Assembly: GCF_001905885.1 (NCBI RefSeq)
Contig: NZ_LIYH01000007.1
Coordinates: 248,001 to 312,000 of the forward strand
DNA length: 64,000 bases
Origin: Streptomyces sp. CB03234
GTDB lineage: Bacteria; Actinomycetota; Actinomycetes; Streptomycetales; Streptomycetaceae
Reading direction: 5' to 3'
Made by a program: the position numbers and the translations under genes
Notes under the pieces: generated by a model
Databases searched by the model: none
What the model saw: the letters and a program-made list of their open reading frames with translations, nothing else
Told to the model about the DNA's origin: nothing
Shown here: one piece after another, positions 41,325-50,974 of the stretch
How the letters are laid out: every line of letters starts with the position of its first letter
How positions within the stretch are numbered: the first letter of the stretch is position 1

Positions 41325-44300
41325 TTATCGCGCGTTGAAGTACTTCGCCTCGGGGTGGTGGATGACGATGGCGTCGGTGGACTGCTCGGGGTGGAGCTGG
41401 AACTCCTCGGAGAGGTGGACGCCGATCCGTTCCGGCTGGAGCAGGTCGGCGATCTTGGCGCGGTCCTCCAGGTCGGGGCAGGCGCCGTAGCCCAGCGAGA
41501 AACGCGCGCCGCGGTACTTCAGCGCGAACATGTCCTCCACGTCCGCCGGGTCCTCGGCCGCGAAGCCCAGCTCGGCACGGACCCGCGCGTGCCAGTACTC
41601 GGCCAGCGCCTCGGCCAACTGCACGGACAGGCCGTGCAGTTCGAGGTAGTCGCGGTAGGAGTCGGAGGCGAACAGCTCGGCGGTGGCCTCACCGATCCTC
41701 GATCCCACGGTGACGACCTGGAGACCGACGACATCGGTCTCGCCGGACTCCTCGGGGCGGAAGAAGTCCGCCAGGCACAGGCGCCGGCCGCGGCGCTGGC
41801 GCGGGAAGGTGAAGCGGGTGCGCTCGTTGCCGCTGTCGTCGAGGATGATCAGGTCGTCGCCCTTGGACACGCAGGGGAAGTAGCCGTGGACGACCGCGGC
41901 TTCCAGCAGGTTCTCGGTCTGGAGCTTGTCCAGCCAGCCACGCAGCCGCGGCCGGCCCTCGGTCTCCACCAGCTCCTCGTACGTCGGTCCGTCACCGGTG
42001 CGGGCCTGCTTCAGGCCCCACTGGCCCTTGAACAGGGCGCCTTCGTCCAGCCAGGACGCGTACTCCTTGAGCTGGATGCCCTTGACGACCCGGGTGCCCC
42101 AGAACGGCGGCGTGGGTACGGGGTTGTCGGTGGCCACGTCGGACCGGACCCCGCTCTCCGGCTCCTGCTCCTCGGCCAGGGCGCCGGCCGTGGGGCGCAC
42201 CCGGCGCTGCTTGAGCTCGGGCAGGGCGGCCCCGGGCACGCCGCGTTTGACGGCGATGAGCGCGTCCATCAGGCGCAGGCCCTCGAACGCGTCCCGGGCG
42301 TAGCGGACTTCGCCCTGGTAGATCTCGTGCAGGTCCTGCTCGACGTAGGCGCGGGTCAGGGCGGCGCCACCGAGGATGACGGGGTAGTCGGCGGCCATGC
42401 CGCGCTGGTTGAGCTCCTCCAGGTTCTCCTTCATGATCACGGTCGACTTGACCAGGAGACCCGACATGCCGATGACATCGGCCCGGTGCTCCTCGGCCGC
42501 TTCGAGGATCGCGGAGACGGGCTGCTTGATGCCGAGGTTGACCACGTTGTAGCCGTTGTTGGACAGGATGATGTCGACGAGGTTCTTGCCGATGTCGTGC
42601 ACATCGCCCCGGACCGTGGCCAGGACGATGGTGCCCTTGCCCTCGTCGCCCTCCACCTTCTCCATGTGCGGCTCCAGGTGGGCGACCGCCGTCTTCATCA
42701 CCTCGGCGGACTGCAGCACGAACGGCAGCTGCATCTGGCCCGAGCCGAACAGCTCGCCGACCACCTTCATGCCGTCCAGCAGGGTGTCGTTGACGATGTC
42801 CAGGGCGGGGCGGGTCGTGAGGGCCTCGTCGAGGTCGGCCTCCAGGCCGTTCTTCTCGCCGTCGATGATGCGGCGCTTGAGGCGCTCGTCCAGCGGCAGC
42901 GCGGCCAGCTCCTCGGCCTTGCCCGCCTTCATCGACTTCGTGTTGACGCCCTCGAACAGCTCCATCAGCTTCTGCAGCGGGTCGTAGTCTTCACGGCGCC
43001 GGTCGTAGATCAGATCGAGCGCGGTGGTGACCTGCTCCTCGTCGAACCGTGCGATCGGCAGGATCTTCGAGGCGTGCACGATCGCCGAGTCCAGGCCGGC
43101 CTTGACGCACTCGTCGAGGAACACGGAGTTCAGCAGGATCCGCGCGGCCGGGTTCAGACCGAAGGAGATGTTCGACAGGCCGAGGGTGGTCTGGACGTCG
43201 GGGTGGCGGCGCTTGAGCTCCCGGATCGCCTCGATGGTGGCGATACCGTCCTTGCGCGACTCCTCCTGACCCGTGCAGATGGTGAACGTCAGGCAGTCGA
43301 TCAGGATGTCCGACTCGCAGATGCCCCAGTTCCCTGTCAGGTCGTTGATCAGCCGCTCGGCGATCGCCACCTTCGTCTCGACCGTGCGGGCCTGGCCCTC
43401 CTCGTCGATGGTCAGCGCGATCAGCGCCGCACCGTGCTCCTTGGCCAGGGCGGTCACCTTCGCGAACCGCGACTCCGGTCCGTCCCCGTCCTCGTAGTTC
43501 ACCGAGTTGATCACCGCGCGGCCACCGAGCTTCTCCAGCCCGGCACGGATGACCTCCACCTCGGTGGAGTCCAGCACGATGGGGAGGGTGGAGGCGGTGG
43601 CGAACCGGCCGGCCAGCTCCTCCATGTCCGCCACACCGTCCCGGCCCACATAGTCGACGCACAGGTCGAGCATGTGGGCGCCCTCACGGATCTGGTCCCG
43701 GGCCATCTCCACACAGTCGTCCCAGCGGCCGTCCAGCATGGCCTCACGGAACTTCTTCGACCCGTTGGCGTTGGTCCGCTCACCGATCGCCATGTACGCC
43801 GTGTCCTGCCGGAACGGCACCGTCTGGTACAGCGACGCGGCGCCCGGCTCCGGACGCGGATCGCGCGGCGCCGGCTGCAGCTCCCGCACCCGCTCCACGA
43901 CCTGCCGCAGGTGCTCCGGCGTCGTACCGCAGCAGCCGCCGACCAGCGACAGCCCGTATTCGCGTACGAACGTCTCCTGCGCGTCCGCCAGCTCGACGGG
44001 CGTCAGCGGGTAGTGCGCGCCGTCCTTGCCCAGCACCGGCAGGCCCGCGTTCGGCATGCACGACAGCGGGAGGCGGGAGTGGCGGGCCAGGTAGCGCAGG
44101 TGCTCGCTCATCTCGGCCGGCCCGGTGGCGCAGTTCAGGCCGATCATGTCGACGCCCAGCGGCTCCAGCGCCGTCAGTGCCGCACCGATCTCCGAGCCGA
44201 GCAGCATCGTGCCGGTCGTCTCCACCGTGACCGAGACGATGAGCGGGAGGTCGACGCCGATGGCGTCAAGGGCGCGGCGGGCGCCGAGGACGGCGGACTT

Positions 44301-44858
44301 CGCCTGCAGCAGGTCCTGGCACGTCTCGACGACCAGGGCGTCCGCCCCGCCCGTGATCATGCCCTCGGCGCTCTGCTGGTAGGCGTCGCGCAGCTTGAGG
44401 TACGGGACGTGTCCGAGGGTCGGCAGCTTGGTGCCGGGGCCCATGGAGCCGAGGACCCAGCGCTGCTGTCCGGTGGAGGAGGTGCACTCGTCGGCGGCCT
44501 CGCGGGCGATCCGGGCGGCGGCCTCGGACAGCTCGTACACGCGGTCGGCGATGTCGTACTCCGCCAGCGCGGAGAGGTTCGCGCCGAAGGTGTTCGTCGA
44601 GATGCAGTCGACGCCGGCGGCGAAGTACTCGTCGTGGACCGAACGGACGATGTCGGGCCGGGTGATGCTGAGGACCTCGTTGCAGCCCTCGAGGTTCTGG
44701 AAGTCCTCGAGGGTGGGGTCCTGTGCCTGGAGCATGGTGCCCATGGCTCCGTCGGCCACGACCACACGGGTGGTGAGGGCCTGGCGGAGGGCTGCGGCTC
44801 GGGTCCTGCTGTCAGTGTTCTGAGTGCTGTCAGCGGCGAGGGTCGGCGACGAGGCCAT
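41325..44858 (-). CDS. metH: Cobalamin-dependent methionine synthase MetH
   Basis: A 1177-residue modular enzyme moving methyl from methyl-tetrahydrofolate to homocysteine. The homocysteine domain (about 20-330) has the zinc cysteines in GLNCATGPAE and VGGCCGTTPEHL; the pterin domain (about 350-610) has GERTNANGSKKFREAMLDGR. The B12 domain (about 640-870) has the His ligand in VRGDVHDIGKNLVDIILSNN, and the activation/SAM domain ends with FSLGYGACPDLEDRAKIADL. It is slightly shorter than the E. coli enzyme. It is divergent from gylR across 234 bp; I see no B12 riboswitch there, only a short hairpin. Confidence 0.97.
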   Translation of the reverse strand: MASSPTLAADSTQNTDSRTRAAALRQALTTRVVVADGAMGTMLQAQDPTLEDFQNLEGCNEVLSITRPDIVRSVHDEYFAAGVDCISTNTFGANLSALAEYDIADRVYELSEAAARIAREAADECTSSTGQQRWVLGSMGPGTKLPTLGHVPYLKLRDAYQQSAEGMITGGADALVVETCQDLLQAKSAVLGARRALDAIGVDLPLIVSVTVETTGTMLLGSEIGAALTALEPLGVDMIGLNCATGPAEMSEHLRYLARHSRLPLSCMPNAGLPVLGKDGAHYPLTPVELADAQETFVREYGLSLVGGCCGTTPEHLRQVVERVRELQPAPRDPRPEPGAASLYQTVPFRQDTAYMAIGERTNANGSKKFREAMLDGRWDDCVEMARDQIREGAHMLDLCVDYVGRDGVADMEELAGRFATASTLPIVLDSTEVEVIRAGLEKLGGRAVINSVNYEDGDGPESRFAKVTALAKEHGAALIALTIDEEGQARTVETKVAIAERLINDLTGNWGICESDILIDCLTFTICTGQEESRKDGIATIEAIRELKRRHPDVQTTLGLSNISFGLNPAARILLNSVFLDECVKAGLDSAIVHASKILPIARFDEEQVTTALDLIYDRRREDYDPLQKLMELFEGVNTKSMKAGKAEELAALPLDERLKRRIIDGEKNGLEADLDEALTTRPALDIVNDTLLDGMKVVGELFGSGQMQLPFVLQSAEVMKTAVAHLEPHMEKVEGDEGKGTIVLATVRGDVHDIGKNLVDIILSNNGYNVVNLGIKQPVSAILEAAEEHRADVIGMSGLLVKSTVIMKENLEELNQRGMAADYPVILGGAALTRAYVEQDLHEIYQGEVRYARDAFEGLRLMDALIAVKRGVPGAALPELKQRRVRPTAGALAEEQEPESGVRSDVATDNPVPTPPFWGTRVVKGIQLKEYASWLDEGALFKGQWGLKQARTGDGPTYEELVETEGRPRLRGWLDKLQTENLLEAAVVHGYFPCVSKGDDLIILDDSGNERTRFTFPRQRRGRRLCLADFFRPEESGETDVVGLQVVTVGSRIGEATAELFASDSYRDYLELHGLSVQLAEALAEYWHARVRAELGFAAEDPADVEDMFALKYRGARFSLGYGACPDLEDRAKIADLLQPERIGVHLSEEFQLHPEQSTDAIVIHHPEAKYFNAR

Positions 44859-44893
44859 GGAAGTGCTCCCTGGAGTGCGACGGCTGTCGGCTT

Positions 44894-44915
44894 TGCACCT
44901 TCAGGGGAAGGTGCA
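44894..44915 (-). promoter_or_regulatory. Short hairpin in the metH leader
   Basis: TGCACCTTC (44894-44902) pairs with GAAGGTGCA (44907-44915) around a four-base loop, 36 bp before the metH ATG. It has no U-tract. It may affect metH mRNA, but no known element is matched. Confidence 0.4.
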
Positions 44916-45055
44916 CCGGGCCAGAGTAACCGCGTACCCGCCGGGGTGGACATTTTGTTCCAGAGGTTGGACGGCATGCTGGAGCGGCGGCGTCCGGTCG
45001 CACGGGTGCTCGGGGGGTTCCTCGATGTGGCTCATGGTCGGCAACGACCGATAGT

Positions 45056-45072
45056 GTTCAGCATTGTCGAAC
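45056..45072. promoter_or_regulatory. Candidate GylR operator upstream of gylR
   Basis: GTTCAGCATTGTCGAAC is a 17-bp dyad with GTTC/GAAC ends, 20 bp before the gylR ATG. A copy identical at 15 of 17 positions lies upstream of glpF. IclR-family regulators bind such short palindromes and often repress themselves. Confidence 0.7.
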
Positions 45073-45092
45073 TGAGGGAGAAGGGCCGGGCG

Positions 45093-45857
45093 ATGCCGAA
45101 GAACATCCAGTCGCTGGAACGTGCGGCGGCGATGCTGCGACTGCTCGCGGGCGGGGAGCGCCGTCTGGGCCTGTCGGACATCGCGTCGTCGCTGGACCTG
45201 GCGAAGGGCACGGCGCACGGCATTCTGCGCACTCTGCAGGCGGAGGGGTTCGTCGAGCAGGACGCGGCCTCCGGCCGCTACCAGCTGGGCGCGGAGCTGC
45301 TGCGCCTCGGCAACAGCTACCTCGACGTGCACGAGCTGCGCGCCCGCGCCCTGGTGTGGACGGACGACCTGGCCCGCTCCAGCGGTGAGAGTGTCCACCT
45401 CGGGGTGCTTCACCAGCACGGCGTACTCGTCATCCACCACGTCTTCCGCCCCGACGACAGCCGCCAGGTCCTGGAGGTCGGGGCCATGCAGCCGCTGCAC
45501 TCCACGGCCCTGGGCAAGGTGCTGTCGGCGTACGACCCGGTGGCGCACACCGAGGCGCTGGAGGTGGAGCGCGAGGCGTTCACCCCGCGCACCGTCACGG
45601 ACCTGGAGGACTTCGAGGCCGTGCTGGACATGACCCGGGCGCGGGGCTGGGCGGCGGACGTGGAGGAGACCTGGGACGGCGTCGCCGCGGTGGCCGCCCC
45701 CATCCACGACCGGCGCCGGATGCCGGTCGGGGCGGTGGCCATCACGGGCGCCGTGGAGCGGGTCTGCAACGGCGGTGAGCTGCGCCCCGAGCTGGTGGCG
45801 GCGGTACGGGACTGCGCCCGCGCGGTCTCCCGCGACCTGGGCGCCGGGCGATTCTGA
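45093..45857 (+). CDS. gylR: IclR-family glycerol operon regulator GylR
   Basis: A 254-residue regulator. The winged helix (about 5-65; SLERAAAMLRLLAGGERRLG then LSDIASSLDLAKGTAHGILR) is followed by the IclR effector domain (LHSTALGKVLSAYDPVAHTE and WAADVEETWDGVAAVAAPIH). It matches the glycerol-responsive repressor of streptomycetes, which is encoded just upstream of the glycerol genes. ATG at 45093 follows GAGGGAG. The very long open frame running in from metH antisense is not its start. A 17-bp palindrome before its ATG recurs before glpF, consistent with autoregulation plus operon control. The effector is thought to be glycerol-3-phosphate. Confidence 0.94.
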   Translation: MPKNIQSLERAAAMLRLLAGGERRLGLSDIASSLDLAKGTAHGILRTLQAEGFVEQDAASGRYQLGAELLRLGNSYLDVHELRARALVWTDDLARSSGESVHLGVLHQHGVLVIHHVFRPDDSRQVLEVGAMQPLHSTALGKVLSAYDPVAHTEALEVEREAFTPRTVTDLEDFEAVLDMTRARGWAADVEETWDGVAAVAAPIHDRRRMPVGAVAITGAVERVCNGGELRPELVAAVRDCARAVSRDLGAGRF

Positions 45858-45946
45858 CGCCACGCGCGCATCATCGGTAACGAACGCATTTCGGCCAACA
45901 GAACTCTTGACGTCACGTTTATGCGGGGGCAAAACTGCCGTGCATC

Positions 45947-45963
45947 GGTCGGCATTGTCGAAC
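45947..45963. promoter_or_regulatory. Candidate GylR operator upstream of glpF
   Basis: GGTCGGCATTGTCGAAC, 127 bp before glpF, matches the gylR-proximal copy at 15 of 17 positions. A TAGAGT at 45982-45987 would fit a minus-10 element, so bound repressor would cover the minus-35 side. A small hairpin (46012-46029, CGCCCTCA with TGAGGGCG) lies in the leader. Confidence 0.65.
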
Positions 45964-46089
45964 ACCTACCGGCAATCACGCTAGAGTGTGGCAATGCCAG
46001 AGGCCGGTTAACGCCCTCACCTGAGGGCGCGGACCACCGGAGGGACCCGGGGTTCGCCTTCCCCTGGACGAAGGACAAAGGAGTCGCGG

Positions 46090-46881
46090 GTGTCCAGCTC
46101 CGACATCTTCATCGGCGAGATCATTGGTACCGCCGTACTCATCCTGCTCGGCGGTGGCGTGGTCGCCGCCGTCGTACTCAAGCGCTCGAAGGCGCAGAAC
46201 GCCGGCTGGCTGGCCATCACCCTCGGGTGGGGCTTCGCGGTCCTGACCGCCGTCTACATGACCGGCTCCCTCTCCGGCGCGCACCTCAACCCGGCCGTCA
46301 CGGTCGGCATCGCGGTCAAGGACGGGGACTGGAAGAACGTCCCCGTCTACTTCGCGGGCCAGCTCCTCGGCGCCATGATCGGCGCGGCCCTGGTCTGGAT
46401 CGCCTACTACGGCCAGTTCCACGCGCACCTCACCGATCGCGAGATCGTGGGCGACCCGGCCGACAAGGCCATCGAGGGTCCGCACAACGAGGCCGCGAGC
46501 AAGGCCGGCCCCGTCCTCGGTGTCTTCTCGACCGGCCCCGAGATCCGCAACGTCTGGCAGAACCTGGCCACCGAGATCATCGGCACGCTCGTACTGGTGC
46601 TCGCGGTCCTCACCCAGGGCCTCAACGACAGCGGCAAGGGCCTGGGAACCATCGGCGGCCTGATGGTGGCCCTGGTCGTGGTCGGTATCGGCCTCTCGCT
46701 GGGTGGCCCGACCGGCTACGCCATCAACCCGGCCCGTGACCTCGGACCGCGCATCGTGCACGCCCTGCTCCCGCTGCCGAACAAGGGCGGCTCCGACTGG
46801 GGCTACGCCTGGATCCCCGTCGCCGGCCCGCTGATCGGCGGAGCCCTCGCCGCGGGTATCTACAACATCGCGTTCGCCTGA
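46090..46881 (+). CDS. glpF: Glycerol uptake facilitator GlpF (MIP family)
   Basis: A 263-residue aquaglyceroporin with six membrane helices and two half-helices. The two pore motifs are SGAHLNPAVTVG (NPA at 67-69) and YAINPARDLGPRIVH; the Asp after the second NPAR is the glycerol-channel hallmark. Its loop between TM3 and TM4 is enlarged (HLTDREIVGDPADKAIEGPH then NEAASKAGP). GTG start. It opens the glpF-glpK-glpD operon, 32 bp before glpK, and is preceded by a candidate GylR operator. It passes glycerol down its gradient, trapped by GlpK. Confidence 0.95.
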   Translation: MSSSDIFIGEIIGTAVLILLGGGVVAAVVLKRSKAQNAGWLAITLGWGFAVLTAVYMTGSLSGAHLNPAVTVGIAVKDGDWKNVPVYFAGQLLGAMIGAALVWIAYYGQFHAHLTDREIVGDPADKAIEGPHNEAASKAGPVLGVFSTGPEIRNVWQNLATEIIGTLVLVLAVLTQGLNDSGKGLGTIGGLMVALVVVGIGLSLGGPTGYAINPARDLGPRIVHALLPLPNKGGSDWGYAWIPVAGPLIGGALAAGIYNIAFA

Positions 46882-46913
46882 GCCGTCCTTCTCACAGACT
46901 TAACGGAGCAACC

Positions 46914-48440
46914 GTGACCGACGCACACACCACCGGCCCGTTCATCGCGGCCATCGACCAGGGCACCACCTCCAGCCGCTGCATCGTCTTCGACCGCGAC
47001 GGGCGCATCGTCTCCGTCGACCAGAAGGAGCACGAGCAGATCTTCCCCAAGCCCGGCTGGGTGGAGCACGACGCCGCCGAGATCTGGACCAACGTCCGGG
47101 AAGTCGTCGCCGGCGCCATCGAGAAGGCCGGGATCACCTCGGCCGACGTCAAGGCCATCGGCATCACCAACCAGCGCGAGACCACGCTGCTGTGGGACAA
47201 GAACACCGGTGAGCCCGTCCACAACGCCATCGTCTGGCAGGACACCCGCACCGACGCCCTCTGCAAGGAGCTCGGCCGCAACGTCGGCCAGGACCGCTTC
47301 CGCCGCGAGACGGGCCTGCCGCTCGCGTCGTACTTCGCCGGTCCGAAGATCCGCTGGATGCTCGACAACGTCGAGGGGCTGCGCGAGCGCGCCGAGCGCG
47401 GCGACATCCTCTTCGGCACCATGGACTCCTGGGTCATCTGGAACCTCACGGGCGGCGTCGACGGCGGTCACCACGTCACCGACGTCACCAACGCCTCCCG
47501 CACCATGCTGATGAACCTCCACACCATGGAGTGGGACCAGAAGATCCTCGAGTCCATGGGCGTCCCGGCGGCCGTGCTGCCCGAGATCCGCTCCTCCGCC
47601 GAGGTGTACGGCCACGTCAAGGGCGGCGTCCTCGACGGCGTCCCGGTCGCCTCCGCGCTCGGCGACCAGCAGGCGGCCCTGTTCGGCCAGACCTGCTTCG
47701 CCGAGGGCGAGGCCAAGTCGACGTACGGCACCGGCACCTTCCTGCTGCTGAACACCGGCGAGAAGATCATCAACTCGTACTCGGGTCTGATCACCACCGT
47801 CGGCTACAAGATCGGCGACCAGGCCCCGGTGTACGCCCTGGAGGGCTCCATCGCCGTCACCGGCTCGCTGGTGCAGTGGATGCGCGACCAGATGGGCCTG
47901 ATCAACTCCGCCGCCGAGATCGAGACCCTCGCCTCCTCGGTCGAGGACAACGGCGGCGCGTACTTCGTACCGGCCTTCTCCGGCCTGTTCGCCCCGTACT
48001 GGCGCTCCGACGCCCGCGGTGTGATCGCCGGCCTGACCCGGTACGTCACCAAGGCGCACATCGCGCGCGCCGTGCTCGAGGCCACCGCCTGGCAGACCCG
48101 CGAGATCACCGACGCCATGACGAAGGACTCCGGCGTCGAACTGGCCGCGCTCAAGGTCGACGGCGGCATGACCTCCAACAACCTGCTGATGCAGACCCTC
48201 TCGGACTTCGTGGACGCGCCCGTGGTGCGCCCCATGGTCGCCGAGACCACCTGCCTCGGCGCCGCCTACGCCGCCGGCCTGGCCGTCGGCTTCTGGCCCG
48301 ACACCGACGCGCTGCGCGCCAACTGGCGCAGGGCCGCCGAGTGGACCCCCCGCATGGACGCTGACAAGCGTGACAGCGAGTACAAGAACTGGCTCAAGGC
48401 CGTCGAGCGGACCATGGGCTGGATCGAGGACGAGGAGTAA
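46914..48440 (+). CDS. glpK: Glycerol kinase GlpK
   Basis: A 508-residue FGGY-family kinase making glycerol-3-phosphate with ATP. The phosphate-1 loop is AAIDQGTTSSRCIVFDRDG, the glycerol site is in ITNQRETTLLWDKNTGEPVH, and KSTYGTGTFLLLNTGEK is the phosphate-2 loop. The C-terminal VDGGMTSNNLLMQTLSDFVD holds the adenosine motif. Length is normal for the family. GTG start after the CGGAGCAACC ribosome site; 6 bp separate it from glpD, so the genes are cotranscribed and probably coupled. Confidence 0.97.
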   Translation: MTDAHTTGPFIAAIDQGTTSSRCIVFDRDGRIVSVDQKEHEQIFPKPGWVEHDAAEIWTNVREVVAGAIEKAGITSADVKAIGITNQRETTLLWDKNTGEPVHNAIVWQDTRTDALCKELGRNVGQDRFRRETGLPLASYFAGPKIRWMLDNVEGLRERAERGDILFGTMDSWVIWNLTGGVDGGHHVTDVTNASRTMLMNLHTMEWDQKILESMGVPAAVLPEIRSSAEVYGHVKGGVLDGVPVASALGDQQAALFGQTCFAEGEAKSTYGTGTFLLLNTGEKIINSYSGLITTVGYKIGDQAPVYALEGSIAVTGSLVQWMRDQMGLINSAAEIETLASSVEDNGGAYFVPAFSGLFAPYWRSDARGVIAGLTRYVTKAHIARAVLEATAWQTREITDAMTKDSGVELAALKVDGGMTSNNLLMQTLSDFVDAPVVRPMVAETTCLGAAYAAGLAVGFWPDTDALRANWRRAAEWTPRMDADKRDSEYKNWLKAVERTMGWIEDEE

Positions 48441-48446
48441 ATCGAC

Positions 48447-50057
48447 ATGACCACCCTGCAGAGCGTCCCGGCCCTCGGGACGCACCCGGCTGCCGGTTCC
48501 CTGCCGAGCCGTGCCGAGACGCGGGAGCAGCTCTCCAAGGCCACCTACGACCTCCTGGTGATCGGCGGCGGCATCCTGGGCATCTCCACGGCCTGGCACG
48601 CCGCGCAGTCCGGGCTGCGGGTGGCCCTGGTGGACGCCGGCGACTTCGCCGGCGCCACCTCCTCCGCCTCCTCCAAGCTCCTCCACGGCGGTCTGCGCTA
48701 TCTGCAGACCGGCGCGGTGAAGCTGGTCGCGGAGAACCACTTCGAGCGCCGTGCGGTCTCCCGCCAGGTCGCCCCGCACCTGGCGAACCCGCTCACCTTC
48801 TACCTGCCGGTCTACAAGGGCGGGCCGCACGGCGCCGCGAAGCTCGGCGCCGGCGTCTTCGCCTACTCGGCCCTGTCCGCCTTCGGCGACGGCGTCGGCC
48901 ACCTGCTCAGCCCCGCCAAGGCCGCGCAGGACGTGCCGGAGCTGCGCACCGACAACCTCAAGGCCGTGGCCGTGTACGGCGACGACCAGATGAACGACGC
49001 CCGCATGGCCCTGATGACGGTCCGCGCCGCCGTCGACGCGGGTGCCACCGTCCTCAACCACGCCGAGGTCACCGGACTGCGCTTCACCAAGGGCCGGGTC
49101 ACCGGCGCCGACCTCCGCGACCGCACCAGCGGTGACGAGTTCGGGGTGGACGCCCGCCTGGTCCTCAACGCCACCGGCCCCTGGGTCGACCACCTACGCC
49201 GGATGGAGGACCCGAAGGCGGCCCCCTCCATCCGCCTGTCCAAGGGCGCGCACCTCGTCCTCAAGCGCACCTCCCCCTGGAAGGCGGCTCTCGCCACCCC
49301 GATCGACAAGTACCGCATCACCTTCGCCCTCCCCTGGGAGGACATGCTCCTGCTCGGTACGACCGACGAGGAGTACGAGGGCGACCCCGGCGAGGTCGCG
49401 GTGAACGAGAAGGACATCACCCAGATCCTGGACGAGGCCGCGTTCTCCATCCGCGACCAGCAGCTGTCCCGGGACCTGATCACGTACTCCTTCGCGGGTC
49501 TGCGGGTGCTGCCGGGCGGGCCCGGCGACACCTCCAAGGCCAAGCGCGAGACGGTCGTCACCGAGGGCCGCGGCGGCATGCTGTCGGTCGCCGGCGGCAA
49601 GTGGACGACCTTCCGCCACATCGGCCGTACGGTGATGAACAAGCTGGCGTCCCTGCCCGGCCACCCGCTGGGCGAGGACATGGAGCCGATCTCCCGGCTC
49701 CCGAAGAAGCTGCCGCTGCCCGGCATAGCCAACCCCAACGCGGTCGCCCACCGGCTGCTGGTCGACGGCGGTACGCCCGGCCCGCGCATGGCCGCCGACA
49801 CCGCCCGACACCTGGCCACGCACTACGGCTCGCTCTCCTTCGACATCGCGCGCCTGGCCAACGACGACCCGGAGCTGGCCGAGCGCATCCACCCGGACGC
49901 GCCGGAGATCTGGGCGCAGGTCGCCTACGCCCGGGACCACGAGTGGGCCGAGACGGCGGACGACGTGCTGCGCCGCCGTACGACGCTGACGATCCGCGGC
50001 CTGGCGACGGACGAGATCCGCGCCAGGGTGGAGGACATGCTCGGCAAGAAGGCCTGA
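48447..50057 (+). CDS. glpD: Aerobic glycerol-3-phosphate dehydrogenase GlpD
   Basis: A 536-residue FAD-dependent, membrane-peripheral enzyme giving dihydroxyacetone phosphate and passing electrons to quinone. The FAD Rossmann motif is DLLVIGGGILGISTAWHAAQ (about residues 34-53), followed by the family TSSASSKLLHGGLRYLQTG block and YSFAGLRVLPGGPGDTSKAK near the substrate site. The C-terminal GlpO/GlpD helical domain (YARDHEWAETADDVLRRRTT) completes it. It ends the glycerol operon, just before a 14-bp hairpin. ATG start 6 bp after glpK. Confidence 0.97.
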   Translation: MTTLQSVPALGTHPAAGSLPSRAETREQLSKATYDLLVIGGGILGISTAWHAAQSGLRVALVDAGDFAGATSSASSKLLHGGLRYLQTGAVKLVAENHFERRAVSRQVAPHLANPLTFYLPVYKGGPHGAAKLGAGVFAYSALSAFGDGVGHLLSPAKAAQDVPELRTDNLKAVAVYGDDQMNDARMALMTVRAAVDAGATVLNHAEVTGLRFTKGRVTGADLRDRTSGDEFGVDARLVLNATGPWVDHLRRMEDPKAAPSIRLSKGAHLVLKRTSPWKAALATPIDKYRITFALPWEDMLLLGTTDEEYEGDPGEVAVNEKDITQILDEAAFSIRDQQLSRDLITYSFAGLRVLPGGPGDTSKAKRETVVTEGRGGMLSVAGGKWTTFRHIGRTVMNKLASLPGHPLGEDMEPISRLPKKLPLPGIANPNAVAHRLLVDGGTPGPRMAADTARHLATHYGSLSFDIARLANDDPELAERIHPDAPEIWAQVAYARDHEWAETADDVLRRRTTLTIRGLATDEIRARVEDMLGKKA

Positions 50058-50068
50058 CGTACCGGATG

Positions 50069-50099
50069 ACGAGGGCGGCCCCTGAGGGGCCGCCCTCGT
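50069..50099 (+). terminator. Terminator of the glycerol operon
   Basis: ACGAGGGCGGCCCC (50069-50082) pairs with 50086-50099 around a TGA loop and ends in TTG, 11 bp after the glpD stop. Confidence 0.9.
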
Positions 50100-50139
50100 T
50101 GTACGCTCAGAGATCGGATGTCTGAGGGGGGACCCAGCC

Positions 50140-50823
50140 ATGGCCGTGACCGACGAGGCGATCCAGAGGATCAAGGGGATGATCGTCTCGGGCGCGCTGC
50201 GCCCCGGTGACCGGCTCCCCAAGGAGAGCGAACTCGCCGCCGAGCTGGGCCTGTCGCGCAACTCCCTGCGGGAGGCGGTGCGGGCCCTGTCGCTGATCCG
50301 CATCCTCGACGTACGCCAGGGAGACGGCACGTACGTCACCAGCCTCGACCCGCAACTGCTGCTGGAGGCGCTCGGCTTCGTCGTGGACTTCCACCGCGAC
50401 GACACGGCGCTGGAGTTCCTGGCCGTACGCCGCATCCTGGAGCCCGCCGCCACCGGTATGGCCGCGAGCCGCATCTCGGAGGCGGAGCTGGACGCGCTGG
50501 AGCGCCGGCTGGAGGCGCTGGGTGACGAGGCGTCGGTGGAGGAACTGGCCGCCGCCGACCTGGAGTTCCACCGCACCATCGTCATGTCCGCGGGCAACGC
50601 GGTCCTCGGCGCGCTGCTGGACGGCCTGTCCGGGCCGACGACCCGGGCCCGCGTCTGGCGCGGTCTTGCCCAGCAGGACGCGGTCGGCCGCACGCTCCAC
50701 GAGCACCGGGCGATCCTCGCGGCGCTCCGCGACCGGGACGCCGAGGCGGCCCGCTCGTGGGCGACGGCGCATGTGGCCGGCGTGGAGCGGTGCCTCAGGA
50801 CGACGACCGCAGCGCTCGGATGA
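50140..50823 (+). CDS. GntR/FadR-family transcriptional regulator
   Basis: A 227-residue FCD-type GntR protein. The winged helix lies at residues 5-70 (RIKGMIVSGALRPGDRLPKE then SELAAELGLSRNSLREAVRA) and the helical ligand domain at about 80-220, with the metal-binding His/Asp pattern LEFHRTIVMSAGNAVL and LHEHRAILAALRDRD. It differs from the window's other GntR regulator by its shorter N-terminus. It lies alone between the glycerol operon terminator and the PAC2 gene, so its target is unclear; it might control itself or distant catabolic genes. Confidence 0.9.
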   Translation: MAVTDEAIQRIKGMIVSGALRPGDRLPKESELAAELGLSRNSLREAVRALSLIRILDVRQGDGTYVTSLDPQLLLEALGFVVDFHRDDTALEFLAVRRILEPAATGMAASRISEAELDALERRLEALGDEASVEELAAADLEFHRTIVMSAGNAVLGALLDGLSGPTTRARVWRGLAQQDAVGRTLHEHRAILAALRDRDAEAARSWATAHVAGVERCLRTTTAALG

Positions 50824-50974
50824 ATCGGCTGGATTCCCGCCGTGTTTCCGCCGGTCGTCGTGGGTAGTGGATCTCGGTCGGTACAGCACTCGGACGTGTA
50901 CAGGGGCTGCGGGCGGGGCCCCGGAAAGCCGTAAGGTTGGTCCGTACGCACGGAACTTTCGGAAGGAGGCCTGG

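Noticed and set aside
41322..45092. Open frame of over 1200 codons on the plus strand opposite metH, continuous with gylR
   Set aside because: It is the antisense of metH, an artefact of GC-rich codon bias. The gylR start at 45093 has its own ribosome site and the upstream translation lacks family motifs.
44859..45092. Cobalamin riboswitch before metH
   Set aside because: I looked for a B12-box type sequence and extended folding on the minus strand; only a 9-bp hairpin is present.
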